A DNA stretch of 23,610 nucleotides from an uncultured Erysipelotrichaceae bacterium (GCA_910586285.1 CAJUGR010000011.1:1-23610), one strand, 5' to 3'; shown: positions 7,766-16,309, counted from the stretch's first letter. Notes: generated from the letters alone by a model not told the origin. Numbers and translations: made by a program.

Positions 7766-9204
7766 TGGCTAGAATTTTAATGGTTGCATCAGAGGGTCTG
7801 CCGTTTATCAAAAGCGGCGGCTTGGCTGATGTCATTGGTTCTCTGCCTTTTGAACTCACCAAAAAAGGTCATGAAGTACGAGTGGTTTTACCGCTTTATT
7901 TGAAGATCGCACAGAAATATCATGATGAATTTACCCAGGAAGCCAGTTTCAGTGTAAATATCAATTATCGTGAAGTATCGGTAAACGTATGGTCTAAAAT
8001 GGTTAAAGATGTAAAATATTATTTCATTGAACATCAAGGCTATTTTGAACGTGATGCGTTGTATGGATATATGGATGACGGAGAGCGCTTTGCGTATTTC
8101 CAAAAGGCTGTAATCGAAATGTTGAATCAGTTGGATTACTGGCCGGAGATCATGCATTCTCATGATTGGCATACCGGAATGATTCCAGTTTTATGCAAAG
8201 AAGGACACAGCTTTGATGAGCGTTATCGTAGTATCAAACATGTATATACTATTCATAATCTGGCATTTCAAGGCAATTTCGGTGTAGAAATGCTGGATAG
8301 CTGTCTGGGATTGGATTATCGTCTGTTTGACAACGGTAATGTACGTTATGACGGCGGTATCAGCTTTATGAAATCCGGTATTCTGTATGCGGATAAAGTC
8401 ACAACCGTATCCCCGACATATTCTCAGGAAATTTTAACACCACAGTTCGGTGAGCATTTGGAAATGGTGTTGAACATGCGCAAGCATGATCTGTGGGGTA
8501 TTGTAAACGGTATTGATGTGGAGGACTGGAATCCAAAGACGGATCCTGAAATTTCCCATCATTATAACCGTGTGAATGTTGCAAAGGCAAAGAAAGAAAA
8601 TAAGAAATCCTTACAACAGGAAATGGGCCTTGATGTTGATGAAGATGTCATGTTGGTAGGTGTCGTATCTCGTTTGACATGGCAGAAGGGCTTCTACTTG
8701 TTGCTAGAACAGTTGGATGCACTTTGTTCCATGCCGATTCAATTCGTGGTACTCGGTTCGGGCGAAACTGCGATCGAGGAAAAGATGGAACAGCTTCAAG
8801 CAGGAAACCGCGGTAAGATAGCATTCTATCGTGGATATAATGAAGCATTGGCACATCGTATCTATGCCGGCAGTGATTTATTCTTCATGCCAAGCTTATT
8901 TGAGCCATGTGGCTTGTCACAGCTGATCAGTATGCGTTACGGAACGCTGCCTCTGGTACGGGAAACCGGAGGATTAAAGGATACGGTACAACCGTATAAT
9001 GAATTTGAAAAAACGGGTACTGGATTCAGTTTTGCCAACTACAATTCCAATGAAATGATGGATGTGTTACGTCTTGCGGTAGATGTATATTATAACCGCC
9101 GTGAGGATTGGAAAACAATGGTAAGAAATGCCATGAGTTTGGATGTCAGTTGGGAAAAGAGTGCGTATACGTACTGCTTGCTTTATAAAGAACTGCATTT
9201 ATAA
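7765..9204 (+). CDS. glgA: Glycogen synthase, ADP-glucose-dependent (GT5)
   Basis: A 479-residue GT-B glycosyltransferase that extends alpha-1,4-glucan from ADP-glucose. The signature KSGGLADV (16-23) is the ADP-glucose binding loop. HSHDWHTG (131-138) is the family N-domain motif. SRLTWQKGF carries the R303 and K308 phosphate contacts, and SLFEPCGLSQL contains the conserved catalytic-site Glu (E380). The length is standard for bacterial GlgA. It starts on the base where glgD ends and is the last gene before a strong terminator. No branching enzyme, phosphorylase or debranching enzyme is in this window, so the locus covers precursor synthesis and chain extension only. Confidence 0.96.
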   Translation: MARILMVASEGLPFIKSGGLADVIGSLPFELTKKGHEVRVVLPLYLKIAQKYHDEFTQEASFSVNINYREVSVNVWSKMVKDVKYYFIEHQGYFERDALYGYMDDGERFAYFQKAVIEMLNQLDYWPEIMHSHDWHTGMIPVLCKEGHSFDERYRSIKHVYTIHNLAFQGNFGVEMLDSCLGLDYRLFDNGNVRYDGGISFMKSGILYADKVTTVSPTYSQEILTPQFGEHLEMVLNMRKHDLWGIVNGIDVEDWNPKTDPEISHHYNRVNVAKAKKENKKSLQQEMGLDVDEDVMLVGVVSRLTWQKGFYLLLEQLDALCSMPIQFVVLGSGETAIEEKMEQLQAGNRGKIAFYRGYNEALAHRIYAGSDLFFMPSLFEPCGLSQLISMRYGTLPLVRETGGLKDTVQPYNEFEKTGTGFSFANYNSNEMMDVLRLAVDVYYNRREDWKTMVRNAMSLDVSWEKSAYTYCLLYKELHL

Positions 9205-9784
9205 AAAACAAAGTCATAGGAGTTTTGATTCCTGTGACTTTTTGTTTCAATAAGAATAAGGCAATAGATTTCATCTTTGCCTAAAAATTGATTCATTAAA
9301 AATTTTGCGAAATATAGATTATCATATTCCATGATCACCAATAATTTTTTAACATACTCACTGATATATTCATCATAATGTTTTCATTGTATGATCATAT
9401 TATCACATATGCTTTTTGGTCGCATTGATGGGTCCGATTTTTCGGATATGGAAGCGACATAATTCAACACGGTTGCGGCAATGGTAAATGGGAGAATACG
9501 ATTATCCATGTTCATCTTCTTTTCCTGCATCTTACTTATTATCTTGCTTACTATCATGTTTATTAATGATGACCAGATTAAAATGCTATTCCTGTTTTTA
9601 TGAATGGTGCTGTATTTAAAAGTTATTTTATTGTCTACCGTATCGTACTGTAAAGTCTTGGGAAAGCCACTTTCTAAAATATATTGATCAAATTTTATAA
9701 TTGAATATCTGAATTAACTTATTTGCCTAAAAAAATATTCATACTCAGATATTCTTCAAATGTCAGTAGAAGCATCAGAAACAT
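9183..9784 (-). pseudogene. Decayed minus-strand reading frame downstream of asd
   Basis: The gap between glgA and asd is not blank. Reading leftwards on the minus strand, one frame is open for 109 codons (9713 to 9387) and is broken by a single TGA (9386-9384). It then continues in the same frame for 66 more codons to a TAA at 9185. The first good ATGs lie within it (for example 9509, reading MDNRILPFTIAATVLNYVAS). The part after the TGA reads like ordinary protein (KHYDEYISEYVKKLLVIMEY). A further 21-codon piece in another frame (9784-9722, containing TFEEYLSMNIFLGK) precedes it, next to a run of seven T's that could mark a frameshift. In DNA this A+T-rich, open stretches of that length are unlikely by chance. 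I cannot name the family. The last 20 or so codons overlap the glg terminator and the glgA end, so the true end is uncertain. Confidence 0.45.
9211..9247 (+). terminator. Intrinsic terminator of the glg operon
   Basis: AAGTCATAGGA (9211-9221) pairs with TCCTGTGACTT (9230-9240) over 11 bp with one G-T pair and an 8-base loop. It is followed by TTT and TTTGTTT. A-rich sequence before the stem could give weak activity on the opposite strand. Confidence 0.9.
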
Positions 9785-9794
9785 CTGTGATATG

Positions 9795-9818
9795 AAAAAA
9801 GACCGGATGTCGGCCTTT
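9795..9818 (-). terminator. Intrinsic terminator of the hom-lysC-asd operon
   Basis: On the minus strand AAAGGCCG, a 5-base loop, and CGGTCTTT form an 8-bp stem with one G-T pair, followed by a run of T's (plus-strand A's at 9795-9800). On the plus strand the same stem would contain an A-C mismatch, which supports minus-strand function. It lies 9 bases past the asd stop. Confidence 0.85.
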
Positions 9819-9826
9819 TCTTCATG

Positions 9827-10837
9827 TTACATTGTTTCAATTAATAATTTGGCAATCTGCACGGCATTTGACGCAGCGCCTTTGCGAATCTGATCACCGC
9901 AACACCATAGACTTAAAGCATTTTCATGTCCGCTCAGATCTTTGCGGATACGTCCTACATAAACAAGATCTTGATCGCTGGTAGATAAAGGCATTGGATA
10001 GCTTGCCTTTTCAGGATCATCAACCAACTTGACCCCTTGACCTTTGGCAATCAATTCTCTTGCTTTTGCGACATCAATCGGCTTTTCAAACTCCACCATG
10101 ATGGATTCAGAATGCGAGCGATAAACAGGAACGCGCACACAAGTACAATTCACCTGTAAATCCTGTTGGTTCAAAATCTTGCGTCCTTCATTCTGCATTT
10201 TCATTTCTTCAGCGGTATAACCGTTTTCAGCAAAAGAGCCGATTTGCGGAATCAAATTATATGCAATCTGATGCTGGAATGTGTGAGAAAAGACTTCTTG
10301 ATTGTGGCGTAATGCATCTATCTGATCATCCAATTCCCGCAATCCGTTAACACCTGCGCCGGATACCGCTTGATAAGTACTGACCACCATGCGCTTCATA
10401 CAGGCATAAGCATGAAGCGGCTGACATGCAACCAAGGCGATGATCGTAGCGCAATTTGGATTCGCAATAATACCGTGGTGTTCCTTAATTGCTTCGGGAT
10501 TGACTTCGGGGATAACCAAAGGAACATTTTCATCCAGTCGATAAGCACTGGAATTATCAATTACCACTGCCCCGGCCTTCACCGCACAGGGGATGAATTT
10601 TTTAGCGATATTGTTTTCTGCGGCACCTAAAACAATATCGACACCATCAAAGCTGTGTTCATCGGCGGCTTCCACAATATAGGAATGTCCTTTCATTGTG
10701 ATGGTCTTGCCGGCACTGCGCTCACTTGCCAGTAATTTCAAGGAAGCCAGCGGAAAATCCTGTTCAAACAATGACTCCAGCATTTGCATACCGACGGCTC
10801 CGGTAGCTCCTAAAACAGCGACATGGTATTTCTTCAT
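9827..10837 (-). CDS. asd: Aspartate-semialdehyde dehydrogenase
   Basis: A 336-residue cytoplasmic enzyme that reduces aspartyl phosphate to aspartate semialdehyde with NADPH, the branch point to lysine/diaminopimelate and to homoserine. The Rossmann loop GATGAVGMQML is at 10-20. The catalytic Cys is C129 in NPNCATI. The phosphate/active-site region SAYR (97-100) and the conserved His in VPVYRSHSES are present. The start follows AGGAG (on the minus strand, inside the end of lysC), and the two genes overlap by four bases (ATGA). It is third in a hom-lysC-asd operon, ended by the hairpin at 9795-9818. Confidence 0.96.
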   Translation of the reverse strand: MKKYHVAVLGATGAVGMQMLESLFEQDFPLASLKLLASERSAGKTITMKGHSYIVEAADEHSFDGVDIVLGAAENNIAKKFIPCAVKAGAVVIDNSSAYRLDENVPLVIPEVNPEAIKEHHGIIANPNCATIIALVACQPLHAYACMKRMVVSTYQAVSGAGVNGLRELDDQIDALRHNQEVFSHTFQHQIAYNLIPQIGSFAENGYTAEEMKMQNEGRKILNQQDLQVNCTCVRVPVYRSHSESIMVEFEKPIDVAKARELIAKGQGVKLVDDPEKASYPMPLSTSDQDLVYVGRIRKDLSGHENALSLWCCGDQIRKGAASNAVQIAKLLIETM

Positions 10838-12192
10838 GATTGATCACTCCTATCCGATAACATCATATGCGGCTGTGATACGAAATGCTCGTAAATCACT
10901 TGGATCGTTTTCTCAAAATCTTTATTCTCTACACCGACAATGATGTTAATTTCATCACTGCCTTGGGCAATCATGCGGATGTTGATATCATTATTTCCTA
11001 ATACCGCAAATAATTGACCGGATATACCGGGGCGCGATGACATATGACGACCTACGGTTGCGATTAAAGCAATGCCGTCGATTACCTTTACTTGATCGGA
11101 ATGACATTCCGTTTTCAATTCTGCCACAATCTCATAAATTTTATCCTTGATATCGGCACTGTTTACTACAACGGAAAAGGAGTCAATACCGCTGGGAATG
11201 TGTTCAATGCTGATTTGATATTTTTCAAATACCGATAGTGCGCGGCGGATAATTCCGACCTCATTGGACATATGGTTTTTATAGATTGCCACAACGGTAA
11301 AATCCTTACGTCCGGCAATTCCGGTAATCGGGGACACTTGATCTGACTGCATTTCATCCTCCGCTTCCATGATAAGGGTTCCTGGGTTATGCGGTTCGTT
11401 GGTATTACGAATATTAATAGGAATGTTTTCCTCTTTGACCGGGAAAATCGCATCCTCATGCAAGACATTAGCACCCATATAAGATAACTCTCGCAACTCA
11501 CTGTAAGTGATTTTATCAATGCGGCGCGGTTCATGGATAATGCGCGGATCACCCATGAGGATACCCGATACATCGGTCCAATTTTCATAAACATCCGCAT
11601 GAACGATCTTGGCAATGATAGCACCGGTAATATCACTGCCACCGCGTGCCATGATCTTTACTTGACCATCCGGCATCGCTCCGTAAAAACCCGGAATAAC
11701 AAAGCGATCGTTTTCTTGCAAGGCATGTTCCATCATGGCTTTGGTCTTCATAAAATCAATTTTTCCATCATAGGAGAAATATATTAAATCTTTGGCATCC
11801 AGAAACGTATAACCTAAATACTCGGCCATCAATTTGGCAGTTAAATACTCACCACGACTAACCAAATAATCCAAAGGGATACTTTTATTCATCGCTTCTT
11901 TTAGCTGATTCAAATCTTTTGTGATCGGATATTTTAAGTTTAATTCTTTTTGAATCGATAAAAAGCGTTCTTCAATCATTTGAAAGATCGCATCACAATT
12001 CACATGGTATTTTAAATGAGCATGACACAAATATAACAAATCAGTGATCTTATTATCCTTTTTATGGATTCTGCCGGTTGCGGAGACAATGACAAAACGC
12101 CGAGCATCATCATTCTGGACGATCTGTTTTACTTTTTGAAATTGTTTGGCATCGGCAAGTGAGGAACCGCCGAACTTTACTACCTTAATCAT
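10834..12192 (-). CDS. lysC: Aspartokinase, monofunctional
   Basis: A 452-residue kinase that phosphorylates aspartate, the first step of the aspartate amino-acid family. The amino-acid kinase domain opens with VVKFGGSSLA (K6) and contains the MARGGSDITGA substrate/ATP segment. The C-terminal third holds two ACT domains: one around FTVVAIYKNHMSNEVGIIRR, the second around ALIATVGRHMSSRPGISGQL. These are the usual sites of end-product inhibition. The length and layout are those of single-function aspartokinases of the AK-III/Firmicutes type rather than a ThrA fusion. The start has GAGGTG nearby and overlaps the hom stop by four bases; its own stop overlaps asd by four. Position in a threonine operon suggests control by threonine or threonine plus lysine, but the effector is not readable from the sequence. 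Confidence 0.95.
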   Translation of the reverse strand: MIKVVKFGGSSLADAKQFQKVKQIVQNDDARRFVIVSATGRIHKKDNKITDLLYLCHAHLKYHVNCDAIFQMIEERFLSIQKELNLKYPITKDLNQLKEAMNKSIPLDYLVSRGEYLTAKLMAEYLGYTFLDAKDLIYFSYDGKIDFMKTKAMMEHALQENDRFVIPGFYGAMPDGQVKIMARGGSDITGAIIAKIVHADVYENWTDVSGILMGDPRIIHEPRRIDKITYSELRELSYMGANVLHEDAIFPVKEENIPINIRNTNEPHNPGTLIMEAEDEMQSDQVSPITGIAGRKDFTVVAIYKNHMSNEVGIIRRALSVFEKYQISIEHIPSGIDSFSVVVNSADIKDKIYEIVAELKTECHSDQVKVIDGIALIATVGRHMSSRPGISGQLFAVLGNNDINIRMIAQGSDEINIIVGVENKDFEKTIQVIYEHFVSQPHMMLSDRSDQS

Positions 12193-13379
12193 GCGTTCAC
12201 CTCGCGAATTCCCATCATGAATGCATCTTTATCTTGGGTAAGAATCTCTTTCATCTTATCATGCATCCAGTAAGCGGAAATCTTTTTGGTTTGATAATAA
12301 ATCATTCCACGGAAGGCGCAGCATTGTTTCAGATCATCTCCGAGAATCTCCTTCATCGCTGCTTCTTCCAAGTTTGAACGAATGACATAGGCGTGTTCAA
12401 TCAATGCACTGTCATAGTGCATTTCCACTTTTGGGGTAAATGCTGCGGTCGGACATTGCTTTTGAATGTCAATGATATCCTGAACAATGGCATTGGCTGT
12501 CGGCAGCTTGCCGGCACCTTGACCGTAAAACATCAGCGGTCCGATGGTCGTACCATGCAGGCACGTAAGATTTAAGTTTTCATTGATGGAGGCTTCGATA
12601 CTACCCTCATCAAGCAGCTGCGGTTCTACAATGCCGTAAAAATGATCTTCTTTCCGCCGTGCATCTGCGATAAGTTTGATTTTTTGGTGGAGTGAATCAG
12701 CATATTCAATGTCTTCTCTGCGAATATTGCGGATTCCAAAGGTGGGGATATCCTGAGGCACATCACAATCAAAAGCGATAGCCGAAGAAATCTTTAATTT
12801 GTTTTGAATATCAATGCCATCGATATCAGCACCGGGATCTTTTTCTGCATAACCCAGTTCTTGTGCTTGGTGCAGAATTACATCAAACGGTTGATGCTCT
12901 TTACCCATATGATCCAAAATATAATTGCTGGTTCCGTTAAAAATACCGTGAATTTCATCAATTTCATCAATGCGCTTGGCATTGGATAAGCCATGAATCC
13001 AAGGAATGCCACCCCCGCAGCTGGCCTCATATAAAAATTTCACACCGTGCGCTTGTGCATATTCATGAAATTCTTTTAGATATACAGCGATAACTGCTTT
13101 ATTGGCCGAAACAACATGCTTGCCGGCTTTTAGTGCGGCGATAATAAAAGTGTGAGCCGGTTCGATACCACCAAGGGTCTCTACCACAACATCGACACTT
13201 TTATCCTGTAAAATTGTTTGAATATCATCACACATCAGCGGATGACGATGGAGATTCTCGCTTCGCTCTAAAATGTGTGATACATTAAGTTCCTTTACAT
13301 CGGCTGTTGCCGCATTCATAATGATTTCACCAACCCCGCTGCCAACGGTGCCATATCCTAATATCGCAACTTTCATCAT
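12189..13379 (-). CDS. hom: Homoserine dehydrogenase
   Basis: A 396-residue enzyme that reduces aspartate semialdehyde to homoserine with NAD(P)H. The N-terminal Rossmann domain shows ILGYGTVGSGV. The catalytic domain shows YEASCGGGIPWI, GIFNGTSNYIL and EKDPGADIDGID, which carries the conserved Lys and Asp residues of the active site. The start is one of two adjacent ATGs (13379 or 13376) after GAGGT; the longer frame from 13502 would run through the promoter region and is rejected. After the catalytic domain only about 70 residues remain (from around AYVIRSNLEEAA). They resemble a shortened and divergent ACT domain, so feedback control at the protein level may be weak or different. It is first gene of hom-lysC-asd. 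Confidence 0.95.
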   Translation of the reverse strand: MMKVAILGYGTVGSGVGEIIMNAATADVKELNVSHILERSENLHRHPLMCDDIQTILQDKSVDVVVETLGGIEPAHTFIIAALKAGKHVVSANKAVIAVYLKEFHEYAQAHGVKFLYEASCGGGIPWIHGLSNAKRIDEIDEIHGIFNGTSNYILDHMGKEHQPFDVILHQAQELGYAEKDPGADIDGIDIQNKLKISSAIAFDCDVPQDIPTFGIRNIRREDIEYADSLHQKIKLIADARRKEDHFYGIVEPQLLDEGSIEASINENLNLTCLHGTTIGPLMFYGQGAGKLPTANAIVQDIIDIQKQCPTAAFTPKVEMHYDSALIEHAYVIRSNLEEAAMKEILGDDLKQCCAFRGMIYYQTKKISAYWMHDKMKEILTQDKDAFMMGIREVNA

Positions 13380-13399
13380 TCTTACCTCGATCCTAATTT

Positions 13400-13418
13400 G
13401 TGTTTCTAAAAAAAACAC
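13400..13418. promoter_or_regulatory. Inverted repeat in the hom/thrC control region
   Basis: GTGTTT (13400-13405) and AAACAC (13413-13418) form a 6-bp inverted repeat with a 7-base A-rich spacer. It abuts the thrC -35 box and lies in the hom leader. It could be an operator for a regulator of the divergent operons, or a weak hairpin in the hom mRNA. No T-box or leader peptide is evident. Confidence 0.3.
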
Positions 13419-13447
13419 TTGTATTTGAATTGCGAACATTGTATCAT
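13419..13447 (+). promoter_or_regulatory. Promoter of thrC-thrB-pheB
   Basis: TTGTAT (13419-13424), 17 bases, TATCAT (13442-13447). Start is expected near 13454, about 30 bases before the thrC ATG. It overlaps the divergent hom promoter. Confidence 0.5.
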
Positions 13448-13466
13448 ATTGGGTATGGAAACGCAA
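13438..13466 (-). promoter_or_regulatory. Promoter of hom-lysC-asd
   Basis: On the minus strand TTGCGT (plus positions 13461-13466), 17 bases, TACAAT (13438-13443). Its -10 overlaps the -10 of the oppositely directed thrC promoter by two bases, so polymerase probably cannot occupy both at once. Confidence 0.55.
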
Positions 13467-13484
13467 GGAAAAAGGAGTAAGGTA

Positions 13485-14969
13485 ATGGAAAAATATTATC
13501 ATAGTACCCGAAATAAAAAAGTAAAGGCACTGCCGAAAGAAGCGGTTTTGGCCGGATTGGCATCGGATGGCGGCTTGTTTGTATTGGATGATTTGGATCA
13601 GATCTCATTGCCATTGGCAGATATGATGAAGATGGATTATGCGCAGCTGGCTCGTTGTGTCATGGGTGTACTGTTATTTGATTACAGTGAAGCGGAATTG
13701 GATGAATGTATCCGCTTGGCTTATCAAGGACAGTTTGATGATGAAGCGATCACACCGTTGGTTCATAGCGGTAAGGATCATATTCTGGAATTGTTTCACG
13801 GACCGACCAGTGCTTTTAAGGACGTGGGATTGCGGATGTTGCCGCAGCTGATGTCAGTAGCGTTAAAGAAAGAAAAAGACGCGCGTGTGATGATTTTGAC
13901 TGCGACCAGCGGTGATACCGGAAAAGCGGCAATGGCAGGCTTTCAGGATGTCGATCGTGTCGGCATTACAGTTTTTTACCCCGATCACGGCGTTAGTGAG
14001 ATTCAGCGCTTACAAATGGTGACCCAGCAGGGTGAGAATACTTTTGCTGTTGCGATGAAAGGAAACTTTGATGATGCGCAAAGCGGCGTAAAACAGATTT
14101 TCCACGATGTAGATTATCAAAGCGGATTCAAGACAAAGGGTATTCAGTTTTCCAGTGCCAATTCGATTAATATCGGTCGTCTGGCGCCCCAAGTCGTATA
14201 TTATTTTGACGCATATCGCCAGATGGTACAATGTAATCAAATCCGGTTTGGGGATGTCATTGATTTTTGTGTGCCGACCGGAAATTTCGGTAATGTATTG
14301 GCCGGATATTATGCAAAACTAATGGGCTTACCGATTCGTAAGCTGATTGTGGCAACCAATGCCAATCATGTTTTATATGATTTTCTTACAACCGGCGTTT
14401 ATGATCGTAATCGACCATTTTATAAAACGATCTCTCCGTCTATGGATATTCTCATTTCCAGTAATTTGGAGCGCTTGCTTTATGATGTCAGTGGCTGTGA
14501 TACGGCATATGTACAATCATTGATGGCGGATTTACAGACGAAAGGACGTTATTGTGTATCACAAGCGATTTTGGCAAAGATTCAGGAAACGTTTGCGGTC
14601 GGATATGCAAGTGACGATCAGTGCCGTGCGGTGATGAAAGCGAAGTATGAGGCGGATCAATATGTATTGGATCCGCATAGTGCCTGTGCGTATGTGGCGA
14701 TGAGAGAATGCGCTGATGAAAATATTCCGTGCGTGTTATTGGCAACTGCCAGTCCTTATAAATTTTGCGGCAGCGTTTCCGAGGCCTTGTTTGGCGAACA
14801 GGAAAGTGATGAGTTTGCCATGATGGATGCGTTGGAGACAAGAACGCATATCCAAGCTCCAAAACTGTTGAAACAATTACGTTCGATGCCGATCCGTCAT
14901 CAAGATGTGATCGAGCGATCGGAAATGAAATCGATCATATCGCAGAAAGTCGGAGTGTTGTGGCAATGA
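13485..14969 (+). CDS. thrC: Threonine synthase
   Basis: A 494-residue PLP enzyme that converts O-phosphohomoserine to threonine. The length and N-terminal domain (YYHSTRN, LAGLASDGGLFV) place it in the long form of the family (about 430-500 residues) with a dedicated N-terminal domain. The PLP-binding Lys is K112 in HGPTSAFKDVGLRML. The phosphate-binding/PLP segment TATSGDTGKAAMAGF and the CVPTGNFGN loop are present. AAAGGAG (13471-13477) fixes the start at 13485; the longer in-frame TTG and ATG starts overlap the promoter. It overlaps thrB by four bases (ATGA). First gene of the right-hand arm of the divergent threonine locus. Confidence 0.96.
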   Translation: MEKYYHSTRNKKVKALPKEAVLAGLASDGGLFVLDDLDQISLPLADMMKMDYAQLARCVMGVLLFDYSEAELDECIRLAYQGQFDDEAITPLVHSGKDHILELFHGPTSAFKDVGLRMLPQLMSVALKKEKDARVMILTATSGDTGKAAMAGFQDVDRVGITVFYPDHGVSEIQRLQMVTQQGENTFAVAMKGNFDDAQSGVKQIFHDVDYQSGFKTKGIQFSSANSINIGRLAPQVVYYFDAYRQMVQCNQIRFGDVIDFCVPTGNFGNVLAGYYAKLMGLPIRKLIVATNANHVLYDFLTTGVYDRNRPFYKTISPSMDILISSNLERLLYDVSGCDTAYVQSLMADLQTKGRYCVSQAILAKIQETFAVGYASDDQCRAVMKAKYEADQYVLDPHSACAYVAMRECADENIPCVLLATASPYKFCGSVSEALFGEQESDEFAMMDALETRTHIQAPKLLKQLRSMPIRHQDVIERSEMKSIISQKVGVLWQ

Positions 14970-15859
14970 TTGAGGTGAAAGTTCCGGCAACCAGTGCCAA
15001 TGTCGGTCCCGGATTTGACTGTATGGGAATTGCGATGAGTATTTATGGCGTTTATCGTTTCTCCGTCATTGATGAAGGATTGATTGTCAGCGGCTGTCCA
15101 AAGGAATGGCAGAATGAACAAAATCTCGTTTATCAAAGCTGTAAACGAGTTTTTGATGATCTTCAAATACCGATGTTACCGCTTCATATTGATATTCAGG
15201 CTGATGCGATCCCGTTTGCCCGCGGCTTGGGAAGCAGCGCTGCCTGCATTGTGGCCGGCGTGATGGGAGCAAATGCCTTGTGCGGGTATCGTTTGAGTAA
15301 GGCAGAAATGTTAACAATTTGCAGCGAATTGGAGGGGCATCCGGATAATGTGGCGCCGGCCATATATGGAGGTCTGACCATTTCTTTCCAAGAAGGGAAT
15401 AAGGTGTTGATGACACCTTGTCAAGTGGATAAAAAATTTAAATTCTGTGCGATGATTCCCGATTATCCCGTGCTGACTGAAGCAGCCCGCAGCGTACTTC
15501 CTGACTCACTTCCCATTAGTGATGCCGTCTATAATATCGGCAGAAGCGCTTCTTTAGCATTGGCATTAAGTAGTGGGAATAGTGAAATGGTAGCGCATGC
15601 CTGTTCAGATCGGCTTCATCAGCCTTATCGTAAAAAGCTGATCGTGGATTATGAGATGGTTGGTGAATTATGTAAGCAGCACGGTGTATTGACATGGTAT
15701 ATCAGCGGTTCCGGTTCAACGATGATGGCAATCAGTGATAACGACAACGTATTGGCATCGCTGAAGCAGGATGTCTGTGATCGCTTTCCTGGTTGGCAGG
15801 TACATTGTGTAGCGGCGGATGAGAACGGCGCACAGGTTTTGGAGACTTGCCATGGGTAA
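14966..15859 (+). CDS. thrB: Homoserine kinase
   Basis: A 297-residue GHMP-family kinase that makes O-phosphohomoserine from homoserine and ATP, the substrate of the ThrC enzyme encoded just upstream. The N-terminal VPATSANVGPGFDCMG is characteristic. The GHMP phosphate loop PFARGLGSSAA spans 83-93, and the C-terminal GSGSTMMAI motif completes the active site. The start codon overlaps the thrC stop (ATGA), and its own stop overlaps the pheB start by 8 bases (ATGGGTAA), so all three genes are translationally coupled. The order thrC-thrB is common in Firmicutes. Confidence 0.95.
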   Translation: MIEVKVPATSANVGPGFDCMGIAMSIYGVYRFSVIDEGLIVSGCPKEWQNEQNLVYQSCKRVFDDLQIPMLPLHIDIQADAIPFARGLGSSAACIVAGVMGANALCGYRLSKAEMLTICSELEGHPDNVAPAIYGGLTISFQEGNKVLMTPCQVDKKFKFCAMIPDYPVLTEAARSVLPDSLPISDAVYNIGRSASLALALSSGNSEMVAHACSDRLHQPYRKKLIVDYEMVGELCKQHGVLTWYISGSGSTMMAISDNDNVLASLKQDVCDRFPGWQVHCVAADENGAQVLETCHG

Positions 15860-16286
15860 GTATTATGTAGTGGATAGTGAGATTCTACCGGAAATATTGG
15901 ATAAGGTGGTAGCGGCACAAGCACTCATACAACGTGGTGAAGTGAAACGAATATCTGAGGCGGTGAAGCGAGTCGGAATCAGCCGGTCGGCTTATTATAA
16001 ATACAAGGACTCTGTCTTTGTGCATAACAGTGAAGGAAGTAAACGCAAAGCGGTGATTTCATTGATGTTATATCATCGATCCGGTATTTTGTCGAAAGTG
16101 TTGGATATGATGTCTCAGGTACAGGCCAATATTATTACGATCAATCAGAATATTCCGATCCATGATCTTGCCAGTGTGGTCATTTCATTTGATCTCAGTG
16201 AGATGAGTATTTCGATTGATGCCATGTTAGATCAATTATCGAATTTGGATGGCGTAACGAATGTACGCTTAGAGGCGGTGGAGTAA
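15852..16286 (+). CDS. pheB: PheB-type (UPF0735) HTH + ACT-domain protein
   Basis: A 144-residue protein matching the UPF0735/PheB family in length and layout. Residues about 30-60 (KRISEAVKRVGISRSAYYKYKD) look like a helix-turn-helix, and SRSAYYKYKDSVF is the family hallmark. Residues about 66-142 form an ACT domain (LMLYHRSGILSKVLDMMS, ANIITINQNIPI), a fold that commonly binds amino acids. In Bacillus the homologue adjoins pheA; in other Firmicutes it occurs beside hom/thr genes. No enzymatic residues are evident. The ATG at 15852 has GGAG upstream and overlaps thrB. A DNA-binding, threonine-sensing role for this locus is an inference from domain content and place, not shown. Confidence 0.88.
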   Translation: MGKYYVVDSEILPEILDKVVAAQALIQRGEVKRISEAVKRVGISRSAYYKYKDSVFVHNSEGSKRKAVISLMLYHRSGILSKVLDMMSQVQANIITINQNIPIHDLASVVISFDLSEMSISIDAMLDQLSNLDGVTNVRLEAVE

Positions 16287-16309
16287 CCATCGCCTTTGTC
16301 TTTTGTTTT
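16271..16309 (+). terminator. Intrinsic terminator of thrC-thrB-pheB, stop codon in the loop
   Basis: GGCGGTGG (16274-16281) pairs with CCATCGCC (16287-16294) over 8 bp with one G-T pair. The loop AGTAA (16282-16286) contains the pheB stop codon TAA. A T-rich tail follows. The hairpin therefore begins inside the coding sequence. Confidence 0.85.

Noticed and set aside
11166..11642. 158-codon minus-strand frame inside lysC
   Set aside because: It lies in another frame of the well-supported aspartokinase gene, has no family features and is a shadow.
13380..13484. T-box riboswitch or leader peptide for hom or thrC
   Set aside because: The leaders are only about 30-50 bases, with no T-box core sequence and no run of Thr or Ile codons.
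14488..14862. 124-codon minus-strand frame inside thrC
   Set aside because: Low-complexity His/Pro/Ser-rich translation opposite a conserved gene, typical of a shadow frame.
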